Shown: positions 8,093-15,855, counted from the stretch's first letter. The stretch is DNA of 32,400 bases from Flavobacteriales bacterium (GCA_013373595.1 JABXHO010000151.1:1-32400); one strand, 5' to 3'. Numbers and translations: made by a program. The notes: generated by a model not told the origin, from the sequence alone.

Positions 8093-8186
8093 GGTGTTTT
8101 TTGCTTCGAAATATTGTAATATCGGAATATGGCAATATGTACATTATGCAATTTCGCAATATTGCGAAATAGATTAAAAAAACACC
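8093..8186. repeat. 94-bp imperfect long hairpin element
   Basis: The outer arms GGTGTTTTTT (8093-8102) and AAAAAACACC (8177-8186) are perfect inverted repeats. Inside them TTCGAAATATTG (8105-8116) pairs with CAATATTGCGAA (8157-8168) at 11 of 12 positions. The element sits between two converging genes and could act as a bidirectional terminator, or be a small non-autonomous repeat. The right-hand part recurs at 14109-14149. No target-site duplication is evident. Confidence 0.6.
8135..8175 (+). repeat. 41-bp dispersed intergenic repeat, copy A
   Basis: Matches 14109-14149 at 39 of 41 positions in the same orientation. It contains a perfect 20-bp palindrome at 8151-8170 with half-site ATTTCGCAAT. 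Both copies are intergenic. Copy A is embedded in the longer hairpin at 8093-8186. Confidence 0.75.
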
Positions 8187-8203
8187 AATTTTCAACAACC
8201 AAT

Positions 8204-8806
8204 TCAGAAGTTACTAAGCGACCAAAACGGCTGCTGAAACATCCGCTTTTCATTCTTCGATAACTCCATTTCGGGCGCAGATTGACAGAATTTTTCCAAA
8301 ATGATGGTGAATTTCGTTCGGGCCTCGGTGTAAGGACTTCGGAAAACTTCCATGTTGATTTTATCGTCAATTTCGGACATTACTTTATAGCCCAATTGCT
8401 GATTGAAATCGATTGCATTCTCATTGTTAGATTTTACCGTGGCAGTGAGCGATTTGAAACGAAAATCATAGAAAAAAGCGTCCATCATGGTGAAAATAGC
8501 TTGCATCGAAATGGGGGTATTTCTGAAAGTTGGATCACCAATAAAAATTCCTGCTTCCCCTGATCGTTTCCACCAATTGATGTTTTTTACATTGATCACA
8601 CCAATTTTTTCGCTTTGATGTAGAATCATCAAGTAGACATCCTTATTGCTAAGAGATTCAAACCATTCGTGTTGTTGTTCAGGCGTTATTTCCTCCTGAA
8701 AAAACATGAATTCCGAAACGTCCGATCGGTTTCGCCAATTACGCACCATCTCCAAATCGGATTCAACCATGCTTTGCAGTTCTACGCCATAGTTCGAAAT
8801 ACGCAT
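8204..8806 (-). CDS. GNAT-family N-acetyltransferase (200 aa)
   Basis: Predicted acetyl-CoA-dependent N-acyltransferase of the RimJ/RimL type, also seen in amino-sugar pathways (PseH-like enzymes). The N terminus has M-V-R-N-W-R-N (19-25), typical of this subgroup, followed by ITPEQQHEWF. The acetyl-CoA region is EAGIFIGDPTFRNTPISMQAI, where the usual R/Q-x-x-G-x-G/A loop reads RNTPIS and lacks both glycines. The downstream beta-alpha unit (SLTATVKSNNENAIDFNQQLGY) is well kept. It is the last gene of the ACP-KAS III-glycosyltransferase operon; its ATG overlaps the upstream TAA (TAATG). It may acetylate an amino sugar or accept another acyl group; that is inference. Confidence 0.82.
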   Translation of the reverse strand: MRISNYGVELQSMVESDLEMVRNWRNRSDVSEFMFFQEEITPEQQHEWFESLSNKDVYLMILHQSEKIGVINVKNINWWKRSGEAGIFIGDPTFRNTPISMQAIFTMMDAFFYDFRFKSLTATVKSNNENAIDFNQQLGYKVMSEIDDKINMEVFRSPYTEARTKFTIILEKFCQSAPEMELSKNEKRMFQQPFWSLSNF

Positions 8807-9720
8807 TATACTTTAATTTTTATGGCATAATTCGGCTTTTTGACGCGCGAAGAATAAACCCGGTTAATATAGATCCCAAATACGGCAATACTTGCTGCAA
8901 TAATGGCCATGGCCGCCAGAACCGCGATCATAAAGACATCAATTGTGCTTCCCGTTTCCAGTTGGAAATAAATGTAATAAATGGTCATGGCCACAATAGA
9001 AATAGCTGTGAGAATGCACAGCATCACCATGATTTTGAGTGGAACACTCGTATAATAAATGATCAATCGGAAGGAGAGCAACATCAATTTCCACATGGAA
9101 TATCCTGATTTTCCCTCGCCGCGAGGACTGTGATTTACATCTACGAATTGTGCGTTCAAGGTGTACCAGCCAATCACTTGATTAATGAATAAATGATCTT
9201 GTGAGTGAAATCGGATTCGGTCAACAATGTGCTTATCCAACAATCGGAAAGATGAACCCACCGATGATCCGCCTTGATTCTTACTAAAAATGCGCTTGAC
9301 AACCTTCGAACCAAAGCGACGAAGCCATGATGTTTTTACTTCAGGGTATTTGCCATACACTACATCAGCTTCCGTTTCATGATGAAAATCTATGAGTTTC
9401 TTTATTTCCGACGGAGGTGTCTGCAAGTCATCATCAATCGTAATTACTTTTTCACCTTTAGCTTCATCAATTCCACAAAGCGTTGCTCCATTTTGTCCAA
9501 AGTTCCGAGATAATCGAATACACGAAACAAGGTCACCGTGTATTTTTTTCAAGCGCAATAGCTCTTTCCAAGAGTCATCTTCCCCCGAATCTTCTACAAA
9601 CACAACTTCGAAGGAATAGTTTTCTTCTTCCATCACAGCTTTTACCCCATCAAATAGGGGTTCGAGCGTGCTCACACTGCGATACACAGGTACAATTATG
9701 GAAAAATCAAATCGATTCAC
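8806..9720 (-). CDS. Membrane glycosyltransferase, GtrB/dolichyl-phosphate mannosyltransferase type (304 aa)
   Basis: GT2 enzyme of the GtrB/ArnC/DPM1 group, which transfers a sugar from a nucleotide donor to undecaprenyl phosphate at the inner membrane. Visible are FSIIVPVYRS (6-15), the FVEDSGEDDSW nucleotide-binding segment, and the catalytic region RLSRNFGQNGATLCGIDEAKGE followed by ITIDDDLQTPPSEI with the D-x-D metal site. Two C-terminal membrane segments (about 220-245 and 260-285) match the family. The start is a GTG directly after the stop of the KAS III gene, with no spacing. With the ACP and KAS III genes it suggests a lipid-carried, acyl-modified sugar. Confidence 0.88.
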   Translation of the reverse strand: MNRFDFSIIVPVYRSVSTLEPLFDGVKAVMEEENYSFEVVFVEDSGEDDSWKELLRLKKIHGDLVSCIRLSRNFGQNGATLCGIDEAKGEKVITIDDDLQTPPSEIKKLIDFHHETEADVVYGKYPEVKTSWLRRFGSKVVKRIFSKNQGGSSVGSSFRLLDKHIVDRIRFHSQDHLFINQVIGWYTLNAQFVDVNHSPRGEGKSGYSMWKLMLLSFRLIIYYTSVPLKIMVMLCILTAISIVAMTIYYIYFQLETGSTIDVFMIAVLAAMAIIAASIAVFGIYINRVYSSRVKKPNYAIKIKV

Positions 9721-10704
9721 TTAGAGTTCAATTAGGTTGGGTAATACGCATTCAGATAAATTCACTACGCCAGATCCCCACGAAAGTCCAACGCCAAATC
9801 CAGAAAGTAAACACGTTTTAGAAGGGTTGGAGTTTTCATTTTTCAAGGAGTGTACAATGGTGATTGGTATCGTTGCACAGCTTGTATTACCAAATATATT
9901 TAATGTGTAAGGTACTTTTTCTGGGGGAATATTTAGCTTTTTTCGAATAGATTCGTTGAGTAACTTATTGGCCTGATGGAATACAAAGTGGTCAATTTCG
10001 TCCAATTCTATCCCTGTTCCTTTAAGCGTTTCACGGATATTCGGAACGACTTCTTTCAGTCCAAAATGAAAAACTTGGTGTCCATTCATTTTCATGTATT
10101 CACCTCGAAGTTGAAGTATAGCATCAGCCCCATTTCCGTCAGTTTGAAGGTTGAAAACGGCCTTTTCAGCACTAGGATCAAACTCTAATGCCGTTGCTGT
10201 TCCTGCATCGGAAAAAATCGGCACGGTTGAGTGATCTGATTTATCGAGCAAATGCGTAATGGTATCACCAACAAGTAAAAGTCCCTTTTTCAGTTGCGAA
10301 CCTGACATCAAGCTCATAATTGTGGAGAGGCCGTAGACGTAACCCGCGCAACCTTGATTGAGGTCCATGGCCATGCATGATTTCGGAAGTCCTAACCGAT
10401 CTTGCAACTGCATGCTCATTCCCGGGATGGGTTGATCAGGCGTTTGTGTCACAAAAATCAACACCTCTATCTCGCTTCGATCCCAATTGAGTTCTGTAAG
10501 CAGTTTCTCGGCAGCGGCTTGACACATGTCGGCAGCCGTAAGTGAACTTGGAGCGATGCGTCTGGCTTGAATTCCCGTTGTTTTGATCAATAAATCAATG
10601 GATTCTTTGGACATAGAAGTCAAGTCCTCGTTCGATTCGGTGTTGCGAGGAATAGCAGCGGAAATTCCGCTAATTTTGACGTTGTTTGTCCGAATAAATG
10701 CCAT
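9721..10704 (-). CDS. Beta-ketoacyl-ACP synthase III-like enzyme (327 aa)
   Basis: Thiolase-fold condensing enzyme of the FabH/KAS III family. The catalytic triad is complete: C119 in LNQGCAGYVYG, H243 in FVFHQANK and N273 in IFGNTSCATIP. Length is normal for FabH. Instead of a fatty-acid gene cluster it sits between a dedicated acyl carrier protein and a membrane glycosyltransferase, so a role in making a special short acyl group for a glycan is more likely than the housekeeping initiation step. This is inferred from context; similar ACP/KAS III pairs are known in bacterial glycan and flagellin-glycosylation loci. Its ATG overlaps the ACP stop codon (ATGA). Confidence 0.9.
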   Translation of the reverse strand: MAFIRTNNVKISGISAAIPRNTESNEDLTSMSKESIDLLIKTTGIQARRIAPSSLTAADMCQAAAEKLLTELNWDRSEIEVLIFVTQTPDQPIPGMSMQLQDRLGLPKSCMAMDLNQGCAGYVYGLSTIMSLMSGSQLKKGLLLVGDTITHLLDKSDHSTVPIFSDAGTATALEFDPSAEKAVFNLQTDGNGADAILQLRGEYMKMNGHQVFHFGLKEVVPNIRETLKGTGIELDEIDHFVFHQANKLLNESIRKKLNIPPEKVPYTLNIFGNTSCATIPITIVHSLKNENSNPSKTCLLSGFGVGLSWGSGVVNLSECVLPNLIEL

Positions 10705-10928
10705 CAGTCATCGCATTTTTGAAGCACTTTTTGATGTAACTCTTCTAGTTTCATTACATTTTTCAATTCTTCATGTGACATCAACACGTCATAGTGCTCA
10801 TCAATGGCACTCACCACAATAAGTGATTGCATAGAAGTCCAATCTTGAACTTTGTCATAAGCAGAGGCGAAGGAACCCGCAAAAGCGTCCTTCATGACAT
10901 TTTGAAAAAAAGTAAAACTCTTATCCAT
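10704..10928 (-). CDS. Acyl carrier protein (74 aa)
   Basis: Small acidic carrier protein. S32 in the context D-W-T-S-M-Q-S-L matches the phosphopantetheine attachment site of the pathway-specific ACP type (W-x-S-L/M), not the DSLDxVEL of the fatty-acid ACP. Helices 2 and 3 follow (IVVSAIDEHYDV, then MKLEELHQKV). It is the first gene of the four-gene operon, with a -7 promoter box at 10974-10981 and AGGAG in the leader about 13 nt before the ATG, which is unusual in this window. It probably carries the acyl group extended by the adjoining KAS III. The primary sequence is divergent, but size, site and context agree. Confidence 0.85.
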   Translation of the reverse strand: MDKSFTFFQNVMKDAFAGSFASAYDKVQDWTSMQSLIVVSAIDEHYDVLMSHEELKNVMKLEELHQKVLQKCDD

Positions 10929-10973
10929 TTCTAAAAATTTCTCCTAAGATGCAGAGTGTAGTAAGGAATCAGT

Positions 10974-10981
10974 CAAATATA
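10974..10981 (-). promoter_or_regulatory. Probable -7 promoter box of the ACP-KAS III-GT-GNAT operon (TATATTTG)
   Basis: On the minus strand this reads TATATTTG, an exact TAnnTTTG match, 45 nt before the ATG of the ACP gene. The expected leader is about 38 nt. A clear -33 box was not found. Confidence 0.55.
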
Positions 10982-11175
10982 GCATTTATTGACGAGTGGA
11001 GTAGTGGGGTGAGCGTTGAATGATTTAAAGATGAAGGGATTAAACGAGACTTTTATCGTATGGAATCAAAGACGGACTCAGTATGGGGATGAACTTCAAA
11101 CGATTGGTTTTGACTTATACTGACATGTGACTTTCTTCTGAGGAGTTACTTTTCGAATCGTTTGCGTTACAAAAA

Positions 11176-11199
11176 GCATATTGCTAATATTAGCTATGC
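11176..11199 (+). promoter_or_regulatory. Inverted repeat covering the start codon of the DnaJ-domain gene
   Basis: GCATA (11176-11180) and TATGC (11195-11199) flank the perfect palindrome GCTAATATTAGC (11183-11194). In RNA this can form a stem with a two-base bulge and an ATAT loop, with the ATG at 11196-11198 inside the right arm. It could be an operator or could hide the start codon; if translation starts at the ATG at 11256 it would lie in the leader instead. Confidence 0.4.
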
Positions 11200-12008
11200 G
11201 AATAGTTCCATTAACGTATCCAGTACCATCTGACTTGCCTGTACCATACACAGCAATGTTAATTTTTGGTCCGATTGTTATTGGATTGGGCATTTATTTC
11301 TACTTCACGCGGCACAGACGACTTTGGAAAAAAGGAATTTATCCGCCGAAATTGAAGTTTTCTCAGGATAATTTGCTGGAAGCGTATTTGTCGTTAAGTG
11401 CACTGATGATGCGCTCCGAAAAGGAGAAGCGTGGAATTCAAGTTCAGTTCATCAATCGATATTTTAATCGGTATTTCCCAATGGCGAACTATAACTTCGG
11501 TGATTCCTTGGTCTTTTCAATGCGACACCCTATCCAAATTGATTCCGTCTGTAGCTGGTTGAAGCGCGAAATTCCGAAAGACAGTGAGCGAGCACAAGTT
11601 TTGTTCTTTTTGGCGGGTATCGCTTCGTTAAATGGAAAAATCAATGTGCGGGAGCAATTGTTCATTGATCGAATTCGAGCAGAACTGTCGATTTCAAAGG
11701 GTGTATTGGAGCACATTTATTCTGTTTATGAGTCGTTCAATGCGCATTTTGAAGAACAGAAAACCCAGCGCCCAATGCGTAAAGTGAAACGAGTTGAGTT
11801 GTATCGCAACATCTTGGAAGTGCCAGCTAATGCCGATCGAAAAACATTAAAACAAGCTTATCGTCGATTGGCGAAGTTATATCATCCAGATACCATGGTT
11901 GATGCAACGGAAGCTCAAAAGAAAATGGCAGAGGATAAGTTCAATGAAATTCAGAATGCGTACGATTTCTTACAAAATGAATTGAAAGAGTCGGCTGCTG
12001 TTGACTAA
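11196..12008 (+). CDS. Membrane-anchored TerB/DnaJ-domain co-chaperone-like protein (270 aa)
   Basis: Layout from the N terminus: one membrane segment (about 18-40, IFGPIVIGLGIYFYF), a helical TerB-like domain (about 55-185, with FLAGIASLNGKINVREQLFI) and a C-terminal J domain (about 200-265) with the H-P-D motif at 230-232. This is the arrangement of DjlA, an inner-membrane co-chaperone that presents clients to DnaK. I chose the ATG at 11196; a TTG at 11181 would add five residues, and the ATG at 11256 would remove 20 residues but keep the membrane segment. The gene converges on the desaturase gene and the two stop codons overlap (TAA 12006-12008 against 12005-12007). Confidence 0.82.
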   Translation: MRIVPLTYPVPSDLPVPYTAMLIFGPIVIGLGIYFYFTRHRRLWKKGIYPPKLKFSQDNLLEAYLSLSALMMRSEKEKRGIQVQFINRYFNRYFPMANYNFGDSLVFSMRHPIQIDSVCSWLKREIPKDSERAQVLFFLAGIASLNGKINVREQLFIDRIRAELSISKGVLEHIYSVYESFNAHFEEQKTQRPMRKVKRVELYRNILEVPANADRKTLKQAYRRLAKLYHPDTMVDATEAQKKMAEDKFNEIQNAYDFLQNELKESAAVD

Positions 12009-13480
12009 TTGACGCGTTTCTCAAGGTATTCACACGCAATTTTTGCACTATTGAGCGCTAATGGAATTACTCCTCCCGGATGAACAGAAACACCTACAAA
12101 AAAGAGGTTGTTGAATTGTTTGCTGAAATTAGGATGTCTACGAAAGGCTGCGTATCGATTGTTAGATGCATTACCATAAATCGATCCTTGCTTACCGTGA
12201 TACATGGACTCAATTTTTCGAGGATCCAAAATTTCTTCCATCTCGATGTACTGTGAAATATCTTCTCCTAGCGCCTTGCTAATTTTTGCAATTAGGTTTT
12301 TACGAATTCGATCAATCTCTGTATCCCAATCCTGTCCAATATCAACAGGTGAGTTGATCATCGTAAACCAGTTTTCATGTCCCTCTGGTGCATCACCTTT
12401 TACGTATTTCGAGGTGATATTGATGTAAATGGTTGGATCGTCAACTACCTTTTTCTCCTTAAAAATTCCTTCGTACTCAGCTTTGTAATCATCAGTGAAG
12501 AAAATATTATGGAGCGTCAATTCTGGGAATGATTTCTTGATGCCCCAGTAAAAAACGACTGCGGAACTTGATTTTTCCTGCTGAAGTGTTTTTTCAGGTC
12601 TCGGAACATCCTGCATCAAGCGCTCGTATGTGAAGCTCACGTCCATGTTACTTACAACGGCATCAGCGTCGTAGGTTCCTTTTTCCGTCTTAACTCCTTT
12701 AACGTTATTCTTTTCTTTGAGAATTTCTATCACGCGCTCGCTAAAGTGAAATTGAACGCCAAATTTTTGAGCTAGTTGGTAGAGTGAATCAGTGATTTGA
12801 ATCATGCCATTTTTTGGCAAATACGGCGTCTGATTGATTTCAAGGTGCCCGATCATGTTCAACATCGCAGGTGCTTGATAGGGATCACTTCCGTTGTAAC
12901 TCGCAAATCGATTGAAAAGCTGAACGGTTTTCGGATTTTTGAAAGCTGCCTGATTCTCCTCATTCATGGTAGAGAACAACTTATACTTCGTTATCCGACT
13001 GAGTGCTTTGAAAAAGGATTTACCCGTGTAGTTTTTCCATGAATGAAGCGAAGCTTCGATAAACATTGGGGCAATTGCATCATAATTTTTGGCAGCCTTA
13101 TCGAGATAGGCCTCAAGTGTAGATCGATCTTCTCCTAGTTTCGAGCAGATTTCTTCAATAATTTCATCTCGCTTGTTCGATAGGTTCAAACGTAATCCGT
13201 CATTGAAAAAATAATTGAAAGATGTCTTTAATGGCACCATTTCGAACTCCGAGAAATCTTCCCCACATAGATCGTAGATTTCTTTCAAGTATTTCGGACC
13301 TGTAAAAACTGATGGGCCTCGATCAAAGCGATAATCACCGTAGTTGGCACTGTTAATTTTTCCGCCGGGGAATGCGTTGGATTCAAATACATGCACATCG
13401 AATCCACGCTTGGCCAAGCGAACTGAGGTCGCCAAACCAGCGACCCCAGAACCTACTATGATGATTTTTTTAGTACTCAA
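12005..13480 (-). CDS. Carotenoid desaturase, CrtD/CrtI family (491 aa)
   Basis: FAD-dependent desaturase of the phytoene desaturase family. The dinucleotide-binding motif I-I-I-V-G-S-G-V-A-G-L-A begins at residue 6, and FPGGKI and FDRGPSVF follow. The C-terminal FAD-contacting segment reads FFVGVSVHPGGVIPLALNSAKI. This wording, together with GSIYGNASNNRYAAFRRHPN, looks closer to hydroxycarotenoid 3,4-desaturases (CrtD) than to phytoene desaturases (CrtI), which normally have GAGTHPGAGVPGV; the distinction rests on memory of family signatures. Translation appears to start at TTG directly after the stop of the cyclophilin gene. No other carotenoid genes are in the window. Confidence 0.85.
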   Translation of the reverse strand: MSTKKIIIVGSGVAGLATSVRLAKRGFDVHVFESNAFPGGKINSANYGDYRFDRGPSVFTGPKYLKEIYDLCGEDFSEFEMVPLKTSFNYFFNDGLRLNLSNKRDEIIEEICSKLGEDRSTLEAYLDKAAKNYDAIAPMFIEASLHSWKNYTGKSFFKALSRITKYKLFSTMNEENQAAFKNPKTVQLFNRFASYNGSDPYQAPAMLNMIGHLEINQTPYLPKNGMIQITDSLYQLAQKFGVQFHFSERVIEILKEKNNVKGVKTEKGTYDADAVVSNMDVSFTYERLMQDVPRPEKTLQQEKSSSAVVFYWGIKKSFPELTLHNIFFTDDYKAEYEGIFKEKKVVDDPTIYINITSKYVKGDAPEGHENWFTMINSPVDIGQDWDTEIDRIRKNLIAKISKALGEDISQYIEMEEILDPRKIESMYHGKQGSIYGNASNNRYAAFRRHPNFSKQFNNLFFVGVSVHPGGVIPLALNSAKIACEYLEKRVN

Positions 13481-13933
13481 TTAGTCTACGATTTCAATTG
13501 AATCAATCGTATCTCCTTGGCGAATATCATCAACAACGTCTACGCCATCTACTACTTTACCAAAGCAAGTGTGCGCACCGTCCAAATGTGCTGTGTTGTT
13601 TCGTGAGTGACAAACGAAAAACTGTGATCCTCCTGTATTTCTTCCAGCGTGTGCCATCGAAAGAACTCCACGATCGTGATGTTGGTTTCCACCATCTGTT
13701 TCACAATCAATTTGGTATCCAGGTCCACCTGTTCCGGGCATTCCTGTTGCTCCGTCTCTTGAGTTCGGGCATCCTCCTTGAATCACAAAATCAGGAATTA
13801 CACGGTGCCATTTCAATCCGTTGTAATACCCTTCCTTCGCCAATTTCACAAAGTTCGCCACTGTTTTTGGCGTATCCTCCGTGTACAAATCGGCTTTCAT
13901 CGTTCCCTTATTCGTTTTGATAATTGCTTGCAT
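13481..13933 (-). CDS. Cyclophilin-type peptidyl-prolyl cis-trans isomerase (150 aa)
   Basis: Single-domain cyclophilin that speeds proline isomerisation during folding. Signatures are W-HRVIPDFVIQGG (Arg of HRV is catalytic), M-A-H-A-G-R-N-T-GGSQFFV and HLDGAHTCFGKV. There is no signal peptide, so it is probably cytoplasmic. I chose the ATG at 13933; the open frame extends nine codons upstream but would run into the promoter. It is followed with zero spacing by the carotenoid desaturase, so the two are probably co-transcribed although their functions seem unrelated. Confidence 0.93.
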   Translation of the reverse strand: MQAIIKTNKGTMKADLYTEDTPKTVANFVKLAKEGYYNGLKWHRVIPDFVIQGGCPNSRDGATGMPGTGGPGYQIDCETDGGNQHHDRGVLSMAHAGRNTGGSQFFVCHSRNNTAHLDGAHTCFGKVVDGVDVVDDIRQGDTIDSIEIVD

Positions 13934-13949
13934 TATTCCTTTTTTTCGA

Positions 13950-13957
13950 CAAAGATA
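13950..13957 (-). promoter_or_regulatory. Probable -7 promoter box of the cyclophilin-desaturase pair (TATCTTTG)
   Basis: On the minus strand this is TATCTTTG, an exact TAnnTTTG match, only 16 nt before the chosen ATG. It argues against the longer open frame, whose first codons would overlap the box. Confidence 0.6.
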
Positions 13958-14108
13958 CATTGTAGCGACGTTTTATTTAAGTGAAAGCATTAAAAATCGG
14001 AGAATGGACGATCTTGAGGGGGAAATGAAAGGATGTGGAAATGAGGGAGTGTTAAGAGTAAGACTTAGTCAAATTTTGAAAGTTCGATCGATATATGGAA
14101 ATGTGTCG

Positions 14109-14149
14109 ATATGTACATTTTGCAATTTCGCAATATTACGAAATAGATT
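14109..14149 (+). repeat. 41-bp dispersed intergenic repeat, copy B
   Basis: Matches 8135-8175 at 39 of 41 positions. The central palindrome (14125-14144) has one mismatch here (ATTACG for ATTGCG). It lies in the divergent region between the cyclophilin and bshC genes. The 94-bp hairpin arms around copy A are not found here. Confidence 0.75.
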
Positions 14150-14257
14150 TTCCAACCCGACACCTAATCAAGAACTCATCCCATAGGAAATCAACCCTAA
14201 CCTCCCAATTCTTTCTCGAATAAGCCGAAAATCGTGCGGCTTTTCGCGCGTCTTCCT

Positions 14258-14265
14258 TAAATTTG
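14258..14265 (+). promoter_or_regulatory. Probable -7 promoter box of bshC (TAAATTTG)
   Basis: Exact TAnnTTTG match with only 3 nt between the box and the ATG at 14269, which implies a leaderless or nearly leaderless mRNA. An AAGCCG/CGGCTT inverted repeat (14222-14242) lies just upstream, in the area of the -33 site. Confidence 0.55.
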
Positions 14266-14268
14266 CAC

Positions 14269-15855
14269 ATGCGAATTACTGAAATCAATAGGGAAGAATC
14301 TGGAATTTTTTCAGATCAACATATACGTCTTGTTCACAAACAGGAAGAAATAGAGAAATACGTGCAGCGTTTATTCTCAGAAGAAATGCTTGTTCATCAG
14401 GTGGAAGCAAAAAAGTTTGAGTTCAAAGATGAGAAGCGCGCAATATTGGTTGAAGCCCTCAAAAGTCAATATGCGAAGGTTGAGGGAAATAAGCCAGATT
14501 TTGATCGACTATTATCTCCGAATACATTTACGGTGACAACAGGACATCAATTGACATTGTTGGTTGGTCCGATGTACTTTGTTGTGAAGATTTTGGAAGT
14601 GATCAAGTTGGCGGCTGAGCTAAACAGTAAATACCCAAACACTGATATCGTTCCCGTTTTCTGGATGGCTACCGAAGATCATGATTTCGAAGAAATTCAG
14701 GGGACAAATCTTTTCAATCAATCGTTGTCTGTCGATTATGGACAGCGTGGCCCAGTGGGGCGTTTTTCAATTGAAGCATTGGAAGCGTTCAAATCTGAAG
14801 TGTTGGATTTCTTCGGAGAAGATAAACGTTCGGAAATAGAGCCGTTGCTAGATGCCTACAACGGATCAAATCTAGCTGATGCTACGCGAAATTTGGTGCA
14901 TCATTTATTTGGTGACAAGGGATTGGTTATTGTTGATGGAGATGACCCAAGCTTGAAGCAATTATTTGCACCGATCGTAGTGGAAGAATTGAAATTTGGA
15001 AAGACACAAACAGCGGTTCACGATACGAATGAGTCCTTGGAGGCAGATGGATTTAAAATTCAAGTGCATGCGCGTCCCATCAATTTATTCTACATCGAAA
15101 ATGGTTTTCGCGAGCGGATTATTCGAACGGAAAGTGGATTTGAAGCAGGAGATAAACAGTGGTCGGAGCAAGAATTGTTTGATTTGGTCGAGTCAAATCC
15201 TGAATGTTTCTCACCCAACGCCTTGATGCGTCCTTTATACCAAGAAGTGATTTTGCCGAACATTTCTTACGTCGGCGGAGCGGGAGAGATTTCATATTGG
15301 CTACAATTAAAAGGTGTTTTTGATGCATATTCTACGCTTTATCCAATTATCAAGGTTCGAAATTCTGTTCTTTGGATCGATCGAACTACGAGTAAGCGGA
15401 TGGATAAAATCGACATGGATTGGAAACAGGTTTTCAAGGATGTGGATCTTTTGAAGAAAGAATATGTGAAGCACCATGCTTCGGATGAACTGGATTTTTC
15501 GGATTTAAATCAATTTGTCGAGAAGTTGACGGCAGAGATGGAAGCACGCGCACTGAGTGTTGATGCAAACATGGGTAAGTTCGCAGGAGCAGAAGCAGCG
15601 CGCTTGGAGAAACAATTGGACAATTTTAAAGCGAAATTGATCAAAGCAGCGAAAGGACAACATGACCAAGCAATGAAGTCGATAGAAACGATAAAAGATC
15701 GTCTTTTTCCAGGCGGAGGTTTGCAAGAACGATCGGCTAACTTCTTGTCTTTCTGTGCGGATGGTTCGGTAAAAGCCAACTTGGATCAGTTGTACGAAGC
15801 GCTCAATCCATTCTCGGAAAACCTAATTGTTTTGATCGATTCAGATTCTGTATAA
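14269..15855 (+). CDS. bshC: Bacillithiol biosynthesis cysteine-adding enzyme BshC
   Basis: Putative ligase for the last step of bacillithiol synthesis, adding cysteine to glucosaminyl-malate. Length (528 aa) agrees with the family. Recognisable features are the VTTGHQLTLLVGPMYF segment (about 85-100), FWMATEDHDFEEI (about 130-142) with the conserved acidic/His cluster, ISYVGGAGEISYWLQLKGVFD (about 328-348) and a long coiled-coil C-terminal part rich in Lys and Glu (about 400-480). The ATG at 14269 is chosen over an in-frame TTG at 14263, which lies inside the promoter box. Single-gene unit, followed 42 nt later by the TonB receptor gene, which has its own promoter box. Confidence 0.93.
   Translation: MRITEINREESGIFSDQHIRLVHKQEEIEKYVQRLFSEEMLVHQVEAKKFEFKDEKRAILVEALKSQYAKVEGNKPDFDRLLSPNTFTVTTGHQLTLLVGPMYFVVKILEVIKLAAELNSKYPNTDIVPVFWMATEDHDFEEIQGTNLFNQSLSVDYGQRGPVGRFSIEALEAFKSEVLDFFGEDKRSEIEPLLDAYNGSNLADATRNLVHHLFGDKGLVIVDGDDPSLKQLFAPIVVEELKFGKTQTAVHDTNESLEADGFKIQVHARPINLFYIENGFRERIIRTESGFEAGDKQWSEQELFDLVESNPECFSPNALMRPLYQEVILPNISYVGGAGEISYWLQLKGVFDAYSTLYPIIKVRNSVLWIDRTTSKRMDKIDMDWKQVFKDVDLLKKEYVKHHASDELDFSDLNQFVEKLTAEMEARALSVDANMGKFAGAEAARLEKQLDNFKAKLIKAAKGQHDQAMKSIETIKDRLFPGGGLQERSANFLSFCADGSVKANLDQLYEALNPFSENLIVLIDSDSV

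Noticed and set aside
14222-14242. AAGCCG/CGGCTT hairpin before bshC as a terminator or riboswitch
   Set aside because: Stem of six pairs with only a short T-run, located upstream of the promoter box and so outside the bshC mRNA.
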